Positions 26,046-35,014 of a stretch of 64,000 nt of DNA are shown here, in pieces (positions within the stretch are counted from its first letter, which is position 1; each line of letters starts with the position of its first letter). Origin of the DNA: Lachnospiraceae bacterium (GTDB taxonomy: Bacteria > Bacillota > Clostridia > Lachnospirales > Lachnospiraceae); contig CAJTBF010000009.1 in the NCBI GenBank assembly GCA_910574195.1, positions 89,346-153,345 on the forward strand, in the 5' to 3' direction. The notes below the pieces were generated by a model, which searched no databases, was not told the origin of the DNA, and worked only from the letters and a program-made list of their open reading frames with translations. Position numbers and translations under genes: made by a program.

Positions 26046-27254
26046 ATGAGGGAAGAGCGGCTATATGCGCTTGTAATGGACCGATTGGATCTGAGGAAAG
26101 ACGTGGACGATGAGGAATTGTCGGAATTGATTCATGAGACCATCCAAAAGGAGGCAGAAGAGGACTATCTGCCGCTGAAAGAACAGATTCGTCTGAGCAG
26201 GCAATTGTTTCACTCATTCCGCAAGTTGGATCTTCTGCAGGAATTGCTGGAGGATGAGACGATTACGGAGATTATGGTAAATGGTACGGAAGGGATTTTT
26301 CTGGAACGGGAAGGAAGGATCATTCGATCGGATAGACGATTTCTGTCTGTGGAAAAACTGGAAGATGTAATCCAACAGATTGTAGCGGGAACCAACCGGT
26401 ATGTCAATGAATTATCCCCAATTGCCGATGCCAGACTGGAGGACGGCTCACGGGTGAATGTAGTGCTCAGGCCGGTGGCAGTCAATGGTCCGATTCTGAC
26501 AATTCGTAAATTTCCAAAAGAGTCGGTGACAATGACACAATTAATGTCCTGGGGAAGCATCAGTGAAGAAGCAGTCGTGTTTTTGAAGATACTTGTAGCG
26601 GCAAAATATAATATTTTTGTCAGCGGAGGGACAGGCGCCGGGAAAACCACATTTTTAAATGCATTATCAGACTTTATCCCAAAGGATGAACGGCTTATCA
26701 CCATTGAGGATAATGCGGAACTTCAAATCAAGGGTGTTTCTAATCTGGTACGCCTGGAGGCACGTGGTGCGAATCTGGAAGGAGAGGGTGCGGTGACCAT
26801 TCGGGATCTGATTAAGTCGGCTCTGCGAATGCGTCCGGATCGAATTGTTGTTGGGGAAGTGCGTGGGGAAGAGACGGTGGATATGATCTCTTCCGCCATG
26901 CTGAACGGACATAGTGGCTCTATGTCTACGGGGCATGCAAACAATCCGGCAGATATGCTGCATCGGTTGGAGACGATGATGATGATGGGAATTGATCTTC
27001 CCCTTACGGCAATTCAAAGACAGATTGGATCCGCATTAGATATTATTATTCATCTGGGAAGGCTTCGGGATAAGAGCAGAAAAGTATTGGAAATTGCGGA
27101 AATACTTGGGTATGAAGAAGGGCAGATAAAAATGCATACACTTTTTAAATTTCAGGAGGAGGGAACAAAACATGAAAAAGTTCATGGAACATTGGTGAAG
27201 GTGGAAGAGCTGTTTTTTCGGGACAAGCTGCTGGCAGCAGGATATTCGGTGTAG
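26046..27254 (+). CDS. cpaF: CpaF/TadA-family secretion ATPase
   Basis: The hexameric motor ATPase of the Tad pilus. Length 402 aa. Walker A is GGTGAGKTTFLNAL, followed by the Asp box TIEDNAELQI, Walker B LRMRPDRIVVGEVRGEE and the His box TGHANNPADMLHRLE. The N-terminal half carries the family segment ITEIMVNGTEGIFLEREGRI. Located second in the operon between TadZ and the TadB homologue. Confidence 0.95.
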   Translation: MREERLYALVMDRLDLRKDVDDEELSELIHETIQKEAEEDYLPLKEQIRLSRQLFHSFRKLDLLQELLEDETITEIMVNGTEGIFLEREGRIIRSDRRFLSVEKLEDVIQQIVAGTNRYVNELSPIADARLEDGSRVNVVLRPVAVNGPILTIRKFPKESVTMTQLMSWGSISEEAVVFLKILVAAKYNIFVSGGTGAGKTTFLNALSDFIPKDERLITIEDNAELQIKGVSNLVRLEARGANLEGEGAVTIRDLIKSALRMRPDRIVVGEVRGEETVDMISSAMLNGHSGSMSTGHANNPADMLHRLETMMMMGIDLPLTAIQRQIGSALDIIIHLGRLRDKSRKVLEIAEILGYEEGQIKMHTLFKFQEEGTKHEKVHGTLVKVEELFFRDKLLAAGYSV

Positions 27255-27309
27255 GGACTATCTGCAGGCAGGAGGGAAGGCGATAATACTGAACATTCTA
27301 TTATCGTAC

Positions 27310-27960
27310 TTGTTTTATAATACCTGGAAGGCGGTTTTGTTTTTGCTGCCGGTGAGTGCGTTTTACTTATGGCGGTGGAGGAAAGAATTGTGGGGCAGGA
27401 AAGAAGCGGAATTTCGAAAGCAATTTCGGGATGGAATGCAGATTTTGTCCTCCACGCTGCGGGCAGGGTATTCTGTGGAAAATGCCATCAGGGAGACAGA
27501 GAAAGACCTGCGGCCGTTGTATCCGAAGGAGAGCCGGATCTGCATGGAATTTGCATGTATGGTCCATGCACTGGATATGAACCAGACTGCGGAGCAGGTG
27601 TTGAAAGAGATGGCCGAGCGGACGAAACAGGAGGATGTGGAAAGTTTTGTGACGGTTTTTGCAACGGCAAAGCGAACAGGAGGGGACAGCATTGCCATAT
27701 TGAAGAATACAGTGAGAATGATTGGAGAGAAGATGGATGTAGAGCGGGAAATTCAGACAATGCTTACCGCAAAGCGATTAGAATTCCAGTTGATGTGTGT
27801 GATTCCTCTGGGGATGGTGCTGTATATGCGGCTGGCTTTTCCGGAATTTCTGGCAGTTTTGTATGGAAATCTTGCAGGAGGAATTCTAATGACCATATGT
27901 CTGGCCGTCTATGGCGCAGCGTGGTGGCTGGGATGGAAACTGCTGCGAATCGAAGTGTAG
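27310..27960 (+). CDS. TadB-like type II secretion F-domain membrane protein
   Basis: An inner-membrane platform protein with a T2SSF domain (residues ~40-160, ILSSTLRAGYSVENAIRET, DSIAILKNTVRMIGEKMD) and a C-terminal pair of membrane segments. The start is uncertain. The first TTG is 27310, but a strong site GGAGGGAAGG (27271-27280) lies 30 bp upstream and the frame remains open there, encoding a hydrophobic continuation (ILNILLSYLF) of the N-terminal membrane helix. Only ATA (27283, 27286) or CTG (27289) codons fit that site, so a rare non-canonical start is possible. Confidence 0.85.
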   Translation: MFYNTWKAVLFLLPVSAFYLWRWRKELWGRKEAEFRKQFRDGMQILSSTLRAGYSVENAIRETEKDLRPLYPKESRICMEFACMVHALDMNQTAEQVLKEMAERTKQEDVESFVTVFATAKRTGGDSIAILKNTVRMIGEKMDVEREIQTMLTAKRLEFQLMCVIPLGMVLYMRLAFPEFLAVLYGNLAGGILMTICLAVYGAAWWLGWKLLRIEV

Positions 27961-28158
27961 AAAACCCATACTGTGATACGGAAAGAACAGGGATAAAAGA
28001 ACGGGAACAAAACATTGTATTAATAATCAGGTAAATATCGCTCGCTGTTCACACCATCGCTGCATTGGAGTACGGTCAACGATGCCACCGGGAAAAGAAT
28101 CACACAGGAGGAGGGAAAAAGATAAGAGAAAAGAGAAGCAGTGGAAAAAGGGCAGGAA

Positions 28159-29409
28159 ATGAAAAGGAAAAAATGCAAAAGAATTGAAAAAAAATTGACA
28201 GTACGGATTGTCGTTGTTTTCTTGTTTACCGGAAGCCTGGCAGCGGCAATTTACCTGGCGGATCATAGGGGATATCTGCCCCGTGATCAGAACGGAAACC
28301 AGGTATTGACGCGAAACAACCAGGGAGAGGGGGAACGGCAGGAAGAACTGGATGTAACGGTGGGGGATATCAGGGAACGGCTGACGGTGGAAGTGCAGGA
28401 ACAGGAGTATACACCGAAACAAAGGGAAAAAATTTTTCGGCTGGCGAAAGATAACCTGGAAACATGGATTCTTGGAGACAATAAGAGTCTGGATGAGGTA
28501 CATAAGGATCTTCGGTTGATTCCGGAAATTCCGGAATATGGAATCCGGATTTCCTGGGAGCTGGACCGCTACGACGTCATGAACCAGCAGGGCGAACTTC
28601 AGACAGAATATTTGACTGATGACGGAACTCTGGTAAAACTGACTGCGCTTCTTCAATATAAGGAAGAAAAAGAACAGGTAGAGTTTTATGCAAAGGTATA
28701 TCCCCCTGTTCTGAGTAAAAAAGAAAGGATTCTGAAAGAACTGGATGCAGAAATGGGACGGTTGGATGAGGAGACAAAGGAGCAGGAACATTATATACTC
28801 CCCTCGGTAGTTGACGGAAAGTTTGTCGAGTGGAAATATAGAAAAGGTGATCGGACGGCAGGAATTCTTCTTCTTGGAATTGTCCTGGTATTCTTTTTAT
28901 ATGTATCAGAACGGGAAAAGGAGAAGAAACAAAAAGAGAAACGGGCCTTGCAGTTGATGCTGGATTATCCGCAGATTATTAATCAATTTACGTTATATCT
29001 GGGAGCAGGCATGACAGTAAGAAAAGCATGGGGACGTATCGCGGAGGATTATGAGGAACGAAAATCAGAGAAAGGGAGAAGGGACGCTTACGAGGAGATG
29101 CTTTATACGCTGCACGAGATACAGAGCGGGATCTCGGAGGGAGAGTGTTATGAGCGTTTTGGGGAACGATGCGTGTTGTCCATATACAAAAAATTTGGAA
29201 CCATGCTTTCCCAAAATATGAAAAAGGGGACCAAAGGATTGGCAGTCCTCTTGAAGCAGGAGGCAGATCGAGCCTTTGAGGAACGAAAAAATCTCGCGAA
29301 ACGTCTGGGAGAGGAAGCGGGCACAAAAATGCTGATTCCTTTATTTTTGATGCTTTTAGTTGTTCTGGTGATGATTGTGGTACCGGCATTTTTTTCGATA
29401 CAACTATAA
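28159..29409 (+). CDS. TadC-like protein with extra N-terminal domain
   Basis: The C-terminal third (residues ~255-415) is a T2SSF-type domain (FTLYLGAGMTVRKAWGRI, LEERKNLAKRLGEEAGTKML-like ending) with a final membrane helix. Ahead of it are one membrane helix (~17-35), about 190 residues of predicted extracytoplasmic alpha/beta sequence with no recognised motif, and a second helix (~235-255). Typical TadC lacks this external domain. ATG 28159 follows AGGGCAGG; an in-frame GTG at 28141 is an alternative. A 200-bp spacer separates it from the TadB gene. Confidence 0.8.
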   Translation: MKRKKCKRIEKKLTVRIVVVFLFTGSLAAAIYLADHRGYLPRDQNGNQVLTRNNQGEGERQEELDVTVGDIRERLTVEVQEQEYTPKQREKIFRLAKDNLETWILGDNKSLDEVHKDLRLIPEIPEYGIRISWELDRYDVMNQQGELQTEYLTDDGTLVKLTALLQYKEEKEQVEFYAKVYPPVLSKKERILKELDAEMGRLDEETKEQEHYILPSVVDGKFVEWKYRKGDRTAGILLLGIVLVFFLYVSEREKEKKQKEKRALQLMLDYPQIINQFTLYLGAGMTVRKAWGRIAEDYEERKSEKGRRDAYEEMLYTLHEIQSGISEGECYERFGERCVLSIYKKFGTMLSQNMKKGTKGLAVLLKQEADRAFEERKNLAKRLGEEAGTKMLIPLFLMLLVVLVMIVVPAFFSIQL

Positions 29410-29542
29410 TGAAAAATCGTGCATCTATTCGAACATCCCGCAGTGCGTGCTCCTGTTGGAGTAGGGATAGCAAACAGAGGATTTATTACGACAATTTGAG
29501 AAGTACAGAAAGTGAGAAGTACAGAAAGGAGAGCTATTTATT

Positions 29543-29752
29543 ATGAAAAAGGTAAAAAAACTGGGGAAATATATTTGGAACAAAGTTTGTTATAGTGTGC
29601 AGATTCTGCAGGATAATTCCGGGATGTCAGTCATTGAACTGCTGCTGATTCTGGTTGTGATGATTGCACTGATTTTGATATTTAAAAATCAATTGATCAA
29701 TCTGGTAAATACAATTTTTCAAAAAATCACCAGCGAGAGTTCAGGCATCTAA
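29543..29752 (+). CDS. Flp-type major pilin
   Basis: A 69-aa class III prepilin candidate. A basic leader is followed by the pilin hydrophobic helix SVIELLLILVVMIALILIF with a Glu at the fifth mature position, as in Flp subunits. The prepilin peptidase gene lies downstream in the same cluster (32151). GAAAGGAGAG precedes ATG 29543. This would be the pilus building block. Confidence 0.85.
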   Translation: MKKVKKLGKYIWNKVCYSVQILQDNSGMSVIELLLILVVMIALILIFKNQLINLVNTIFQKITSESSGI

Positions 29753-29764
29753 GTGGGAATCCAA

Positions 29765-31102
29765 ATGAAGAAAGGAGAGATCACCGCGTTTCTGAGTTTG
29801 ATTTTTGTACTTCTTGTATCGTTCATATTGGCCATGACAGAGAGTGCGTCCATTCAGACGGCAAAAAACGGAAAGCGCTTAGATGTAGACCGGGCAGTTT
29901 TTTCCTTTTTTGGAGAATATCAAAAAGAATTGTTGGAAGAGTACGAAGTTTTTTCCGTGGAGGGGACCTACGAAACAGGGCATTTTGCAGAAACACTTCT
30001 GCTGGATCGAATGGCTTATTACGGGAGTATGGGAATCCGGCAGGAGATTACAGAGATTCAATTGCTGACAGATCGGGGAGGGGCGGCATTTCGGGAACAG
30101 GTGCTGGAATATATGGAACAGCGTACAGGAATTGCAATTGCCCGTGATTTGACGGGACTGGCGGAAACATGGGAAGAGAGAGAAATGCAGGGAGAGGATA
30201 TGTCCAGACAGTTGGATCAAATTCTTCCGGAAAACAGGGAGATATTGCCGGAGGAAAGTAACGGTATCATACAGGCCAGAGAAAGCGGAATCCTTTCGCT
30301 TGTATTGCCCCGGGCTTTTCCACTGTCAGGAAAGACAATCCGACGGGAAGAGCAGGTGTCGATTCGTTCCCGGCAGACCGGAAGAGGAAGTTTTCCGGTG
30401 AGAAGCGGACAAGGCAAAGTGGAGGAAAGACTGCTTTTTGGCTCTTATATTGCGGATAAACTGGGATGTGCAGTGGAACAGAAGTCCGAAAACAGAAATC
30501 TGGATTATGAATTGGAATATCTCTTATATGGAAAGGAAAGCGATAAAAAGAATCTGGAGGAAGTGGTGAACCGATTATTATTCTTTCGTTTTGCAATGAA
30601 TTACATGTATTTGTTGACGGACGCACAAAAGCAGGGAGAAGTACAGACCATGTCCGCTGCTATTTCTCTGGTGGTTTTACAGCCGGAACTGGAGGAACTG
30701 ATCCGACAGATTTTGCTGATCTTATGGGCATTTGGGGAAAGTGTGATGGATTTACGTTCTCTCCTTTCAGGGAAACGCTCGGCGGTTGTCAAGAATGCGG
30801 AAAACTGGCAGCTTCCGCTGGGAGGATTATTCCGTCTTGGAACAGCGGAGGATACGCAGGAAGGAATGGATGCGGCGGACGGACTGACGTATTCGCAGTA
30901 TCTGCAGATTTTGCTGCTTTTGAAAAAAGATTCTGAATTGACGATGCGGACATTGGATCGGGTAGAGCAAAATCTGATTTATGAAAAAGGCTTGTCTTTT
31001 TTTCGCGCGGATGCCTGTGTGACAAAAATAAAGTTATGGAATACGGCAGATATATGGAACGGGACGACATATTCCTTTCCCGCCTATTATGGATATTCAT
31101 GA
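29765..31102 (+). CDS. TadG-like Tad-cluster protein (DUF5702 type)
   Basis: One N-terminal membrane helix (residues ~6-28, FLSLIFVLLVSFILAMTESA) in a pilin-like context, then about 410 extracytoplasmic residues. The pattern FFGEYQKELLEEYEVFSVEGTY is characteristic of the DUF5702 proteins found in Gram-positive Tad loci. It may be a minor pilin or surface adhesin. The start is ATG 29765; GTG 29753 directly after the pilin stop is an alternative. Confidence 0.75.
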   Translation: MKKGEITAFLSLIFVLLVSFILAMTESASIQTAKNGKRLDVDRAVFSFFGEYQKELLEEYEVFSVEGTYETGHFAETLLLDRMAYYGSMGIRQEITEIQLLTDRGGAAFREQVLEYMEQRTGIAIARDLTGLAETWEEREMQGEDMSRQLDQILPENREILPEESNGIIQARESGILSLVLPRAFPLSGKTIRREEQVSIRSRQTGRGSFPVRSGQGKVEERLLFGSYIADKLGCAVEQKSENRNLDYELEYLLYGKESDKKNLEEVVNRLLFFRFAMNYMYLLTDAQKQGEVQTMSAAISLVVLQPELEELIRQILLILWAFGESVMDLRSLLSGKRSAVVKNAENWQLPLGGLFRLGTAEDTQEGMDAADGLTYSQYLQILLLLKKDSELTMRTLDRVEQNLIYEKGLSFFRADACVTKIKLWNTADIWNGTTYSFPAYYGYS

Positions 31103-31216
31103 CATTTGATACAATATTATTCTTTTGGGCCTGATATAGATGCCTGGTCTTCTTGAGTCTGCTTGTTTCCCGCAAGCAAAAATCCCAAAACAAAAATAAA
31201 AAGAAAGGAAAAGAAG

Positions 31217-32020
31217 ATGACTCTTATACGAAAAAGCAAAAATATCATACACTCTGTTCAAGAACAGGCATCTATATCAGGTCCAAAAGGAAGTATGACG
31301 GTGGAAGCGGCATTGTCTATTCCTCTCTTTCTGTTTGCGGTACTCTGCCTTGTGTTTTTATTGGAAATACAGGCAATCCGATTTTCTGTAAAGTCCGCCG
31401 CCCAAAGTGCGGCAAAAAAGGTCGCGGAAGAAGTGGCGGTTCTTCCGGTTCTGAATCCGTTTCAATTGAAAGCAGATCTGGTTCAACTGCTGGACGCCGG
31501 ACGTCTGGAGCGCAGCATTGTGGATGGAGGAAGCGCAGGAATTCAATGTGCCGCTTCCTGGTATCAGCAGAATACCGGGGAATTGCATATTTGCATTCGA
31601 TATACGGTAAGACTTCCGTTTCCGGGATTTTTGAATGTGGGGATGAAACAAAAAGAAGAATTCACGATAAAGGCATGGACGGGATATATCAGGCCCGGTC
31701 TGACAGAGGAAGAGGATCAGATTGTGTATATCACGGATACCGGCGGAGTCTATCATGAGAATTATCAATGTACATATCTGCGTCTTTCGATTCGTTTTGT
31801 TCCGCTTGCAGGAGTTGATACGCTTCGAAATCTGGACGGCGGCAGATATCGTGCCTGTGAAAAATGTGTGCATGGGGAGGCAATGGCGGGAGTTTATATT
31901 ACGGACAGCGGAAGTAGTTATCATCACTCGCTTGGGTGCAGCGGATTGAAACGTTCCATACGCGCCGTGAAAAAATCAGAAGTATCCGGCCGGCCGGGGT
32001 GCAGCCGGTGTACCGGGTAA
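31217..32020 (+). CDS. TadE-like minor pilin with duplicated Cys/His motif at the C-terminus
   Basis: The N-terminus is TadE-like: [29 protein letters not shown] (helix ~32-60). The C-terminal ~95 residues contain two copies of one module, [16 protein letters not shown]...CEKC and [16 protein letters not shown]...CSRC. It resembles the His/Cys zinc-ribbon-like motif found at the C-termini of some secreted nucleases. A metal site or surface-binding role is inferred. AAAGGAAAAG precedes ATG 31217. A long overlapping frame (31153-31758) is a shadow of this gene. Confidence 0.82.
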   Translation: MTLIRKSKNIIHSVQEQASISGPKGSMTVEAALSIPLFLFAVLCLVFLLEIQAIRFSVKSAAQSAAKKVAEEVAVLPVLNPFQLKADLVQLLDAGRLERSIVDGGSAGIQCAASWYQQNTGELHICIRYTVRLPFPGFLNVGMKQKEEFTIKAWTGYIRPGLTEEEDQIVYITDTGGVYHENYQCTYLRLSIRFVPLAGVDTLRNLDGGRYRACEKCVHGEAMAGVYITDSGSSYHHSLGCSGLKRSIRAVKKSEVSGRPGCSRCTG

Positions 32021-32150
32021 GGGCGGAATATGGACTGGATATAAGGCGGCCGGATGAGCAGGGAACATAGACGGATCTTTTGAAATGGCGGGAGACGTGG
32101 GTGTCTGGTCGGGAATCGGATGGACATAAGGTGTGGAAAGGAGAAGCGGG

Positions 32151-32582
32151 GTGGAGAAGTTTAGTCAGATGAGTTGTGTGTTGTATCTTTGTGGATTATC
32201 TGTTCTGGATATTCGCCGCAGAAGACTTCCGGTATACCTGCTGGTAGCCGGAGTGGGAATGGCGGTGGTATATCAGGTGTTTTTTGGAAAAGATTCGTGG
32301 CTGTTCAGTCTGGCCGGGGCAGCGGTGGGAGTACTCTTTTTAGGAGTCAGTAAATGGACGGAAGAAGCGTTTGGCTATGGAGATAGTATTTTGATTCTGA
32401 TTCTCGGAATCTATCTTGGAGTCTGGCAGCAGTTTTATCTGCTCCTCATTGCTTTTTTATTGGCAGCCGGATTTTCTGTGGGTGCATTGACCTGCCGACA
32501 TTTCAAAAGAAAGACGGTATTTCCTTTCGTACCATTTTTGGGGGCGGCATATCTGGGAATGCTGCTGATGGGGATTTTATGA
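32151..32582 (+). CDS. Type IV prepilin peptidase, CpaA/TadV class
   Basis: A 143-aa integral membrane aspartyl protease (A24 family, short form without the methylase domain). The two catalytic Asp residues are D20 in SVLDIRRRRLP and D78 in FGYGDSILI. It would process the Flp pilin and the TadE-like pseudopilins. GTG 32151 is chosen, with GGAGAAG about 5 bp upstream. It overlaps the next gene by four bases (ATGA). Confidence 0.88.
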   Translation: MEKFSQMSCVLYLCGLSVLDIRRRRLPVYLLVAGVGMAVVYQVFFGKDSWLFSLAGAAVGVLFLGVSKWTEEAFGYGDSILILILGIYLGVWQQFYLLLIAFLLAAGFSVGALTCRHFKRKTVFPFVPFLGAAYLGMLLMGIL

Positions 32583-33061
32583 AAAAGAGGCATGTAAAGA
32601 GAAAAAATGTGCAAGGCGTTATCACTGTGGAAATGTCGTATTTGATTCCGATTATACTTTTATTGTTTCTACTGGTGATCTATACGATTTTTTATTATCA
32701 TGACAAAAATATCTTATTGGGAGCGGCCAGCGAAACGGTAGTATTGGGGGCGCAGGAGAAGAGAAGGCCGGAAGATCTTTCACCGGTAAATCTGGAAGAA
32801 TTCTACATGGAAAGAGTGAGAGGGAAAGTATTGCTTTTTTCGGAAATCCGGATATCGGTTGAAAGCACAGACCGATGGATTGAAGCAGAAGTATATGCGG
32901 CAAAGGGGAAAATGCAGATACATGTGATGCAGAGATCATTTTTGATGGAACCGGAGAAAAAAATTCGAAGAAAAAGAATTCTGGAAGGTGTGATACGACC
33001 GGAGAGAAATGAAACAGAAGAGTATACGGAGGTGGAAGAACATGCTTCAGACGGAATTTGA
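32579..33061 (+). CDS. Second TadE-like minor pilin
   Basis: Pseudopilin-like N-terminus GVITVEMSYLIPIILLLFLLVIYTIFYY with the conserved Glu in the hydrophobic start, then a ~115-residue charged domain. Translation is coupled to the peptidase gene through the ATGA overlap, and its own 3' end overlaps the next gene by 20 bases. Confidence 0.8.
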   Translation: MKKRHVKRKNVQGVITVEMSYLIPIILLLFLLVIYTIFYYHDKNILLGAASETVVLGAQEKRRPEDLSPVNLEEFYMERVRGKVLLFSEIRISVESTDRWIEAEVYAAKGKMQIHVMQRSFLMEPEKKIRRKRILEGVIRPERNETEEYTEVEEHASDGI

Positions 33062-33983
33062 GACAAAGTTAAATCGAGTGTATCTGCACATTTACAGAGA
33101 AAACTCCTATGAAGAAGATTATCAGATGCCTATGCTGCATCAGAATAAGATTCCGGGACTTCTCACGGTAAATGGATGTGAAATAGAAGGAAAGTCCAGA
33201 TATACATATGAAGCCAGCGGGCTAATCTCTATGACAACCAGATATGAGAAAGTATGTATAAGAAAAGAAGAAATACAAAAATTTATAGCAGAAATACTGG
33301 AAATGACAGAGAGATTACAGGAATATATGCTGAATCCAGGCTGCTTGATTTTGGAACCGGAATATATTTTTTATGGAAAGGGCGGATGGTATTTTTGCTA
33401 CCTCCCGGATTTGGAAAAATCAATGGATGAGGCATTCCATAAATTGACAGAGTATTTTGTAAAGCTGCTGGACTATGAAGATACGGAGGGGATTTTTCTT
33501 GCGTATGAGCTGCATAAGGCGACGCTGCAGGAGCATTATGATTTGCGGCAGATTATGAGAAAGTATGAAATACATGCGGCAAAAAGAAAAAAAGTACAGA
33601 TGGCGCAAGATCAGCGAAAAAGGGAAAGGAAACGGACAGAGAAAGGGTGGACAGCAGAAAAATCGGAAGAACAGTCTTTGGAACCAGAATTGACGTTTGG
33701 AACTTCGGATGGAAATATATTTTATCTCACAGAGGAGGATACGCGTGAAACAGAGAACTTACATACGAAAAAATCACAGGAATCAAAGCGGCGCTCTCAG
33801 GGATGTACAAAAAAGGAATCAGGAGAAAACGAAATCGGCCCTGCGGATGAGCGCAAAGTACAGATGCCGGAAATGCTCCGGGAGGAAGGAGGTTGGTGGA
33901 AGTCCTGGCGGAAGACGGCAAATGGTATTCGCAGGAAACGTTGGGGAAACTGGGAGGATTTGATTTTAGAAACGGATGAGTAA
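33042..33983 (+). CDS. DUF6382-type Tad-associated protein lacking an FHA domain
   Basis: The N-terminal ~180 residues (MLQTEFETKLNRVYLHIYRENSYEEDYQMP..., LEPEYIFYGKGGWYFCYLPD) match the cytoplasmic domain that in other Clostridia precedes a C-terminal FHA phosphothreonine-binding domain. Here the charged linker ends at residue 313 with no FHA core. GGAGGTGG precedes ATG 33042. It closes the Tad operon and probably serves regulation or assembly; the missing domain suggests truncation or a natural short form. Confidence 0.75.
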   Translation: MLQTEFETKLNRVYLHIYRENSYEEDYQMPMLHQNKIPGLLTVNGCEIEGKSRYTYEASGLISMTTRYEKVCIRKEEIQKFIAEILEMTERLQEYMLNPGCLILEPEYIFYGKGGWYFCYLPDLEKSMDEAFHKLTEYFVKLLDYEDTEGIFLAYELHKATLQEHYDLRQIMRKYEIHAAKRKKVQMAQDQRKRERKRTEKGWTAEKSEEQSLEPELTFGTSDGNIFYLTEEDTRETENLHTKKSQESKRRSQGCTKKESGENEIGPADERKVQMPEMLREEGGWWKSWRKTANGIRRKRWGNWEDLILETDE

Positions 33984-34001
33984 GAAATAGTTTTTCTGAT
34001 A

Positions 34002-34765
34002 GATTTACAACGGCTAAAAGATTTCTGCTTGTTAGATGATGACTTCCTCACAAAGTGTTTTGGAGGAGATACGGCAAGTGTAGAACTGGTATTGCAAATC
34101 GTACTGGAAAAACCAGATTTAAAAGTGTTGGATGTTCATACCCAGTATTTGTGGAGAATCTTTTGAATCGTTCGGTAAGGCTTGATATTTTGGCTACCAA
34201 TAGTACCGGAGCCAGACTAAATGTGGAGGTGCAGCGATCAGATCAAGGAGCACGGCGAAAAAGAGCAAGATACAATAGTAGTATGATGGATGCAAATCTT
34301 TTACAGAAAGGTGAGAATTTCGACAAGCTGCCGGAAACATGGGTAATCTTTATCACAGAGAATGACGTAATGGAGAAAGGACTGCCGCTTTATCCGATTG
34401 AACGCTGTTTTTTGGGAACCGGGGAAAGATTTGAGGATGGTTCACACATACTGTATGTGAATGGTGCTTACCGGGGAGATACGCCGGTGGGGAAGTCAAT
34501 GCATGATTTTTCCTGTACAGATGCAGCAGATATGTACTACGGAACACTGGCAGCCAGAGTTCGATTTTTTAAGGAAAGCAGGGAGGGGATTTTAATCATG
34601 TGCAAAGCAATGGAGGATATGAGAAATCAGACATTGAAAGAAGGAATGATAGAAGTTGCGCTCCGTATGTTGACGGTAGGGAAATATGCTTTAGAAGAAA
34701 TTGTTACCATATCAGGTCTTTCTATTGATGAAGTAAAAAAATTAAAGGCAGGTCAAACTTTGTAA
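34002..34765 (+). pseudogene. Frameshifted Rpn/PD-(D/E)XK nuclease family transposase-like gene
   Basis: The 5' part reads LQRLKDFCLLDDDFLTKCF and LQIVLEKPDLKVLDVHTQ in one frame to a TGA at 34164. The 3' part continues in another frame from about 34147 (VFVENLLNRSVRLDILAT, LNVEVQRSDQ, where Asp and the Glu-x-Gln motif are the nuclease core). A single indel near 34140-34150 separates them. No ATG with a ribosome site is seen at the 5' end. Downstream it keeps the helical tail and the final DEVKKL segment. The family promotes RecA-independent recombination and is often multicopy; this copy is broken. Confidence 0.82.
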
Positions 34766-35014
34766 GAGAAATTATATGCCAGGAATCGAAAAACAGATTC
34801 CTGGTATTATTTTTTATTTCAAATGTAAATTTTTTCAGTCTCTTTTTCAGGCGTTGTTTCTTCGGAAACGGCGCCTCTTTCTTTACTCTGCAGGACAGGA
34901 AAAAATGTTTTGTATAAATATGCGGAAGTATGCGAAAATGGTGAAAAATGCAAAATGAAGAAAATACAGTATGGCGGGTGAAAAATTCCCCCGCTGTGCA
35001 GAATGGAGGAAGAC
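34766..35014. other. Spacer with terminator-like inverted motif
   Basis: Just after the Rpn remnant, CCAGGAATCG and CGATTCCTGG-type sequence (AATCGAAAAACAGATTCCTGG, 34784-34803) followed by TATTATTTTTT looks like a terminator. The rest holds no gene. Confidence 0.45.

Noticed and set aside
27369..28034. Plus-strand frame of 221 codons over the TadB gene
   Set aside because: Cys/Gly/Arg-rich translation typical of a shadow frame; the TadB-like frame is supported by domain sequence.
31153..31758. Long plus-strand frame of 201 codons
   Set aside because: Overlaps the TadE-like gene in another frame; no ribosome site and low-complexity translation, while the overlapped frame has pilin and Cys/His motifs.
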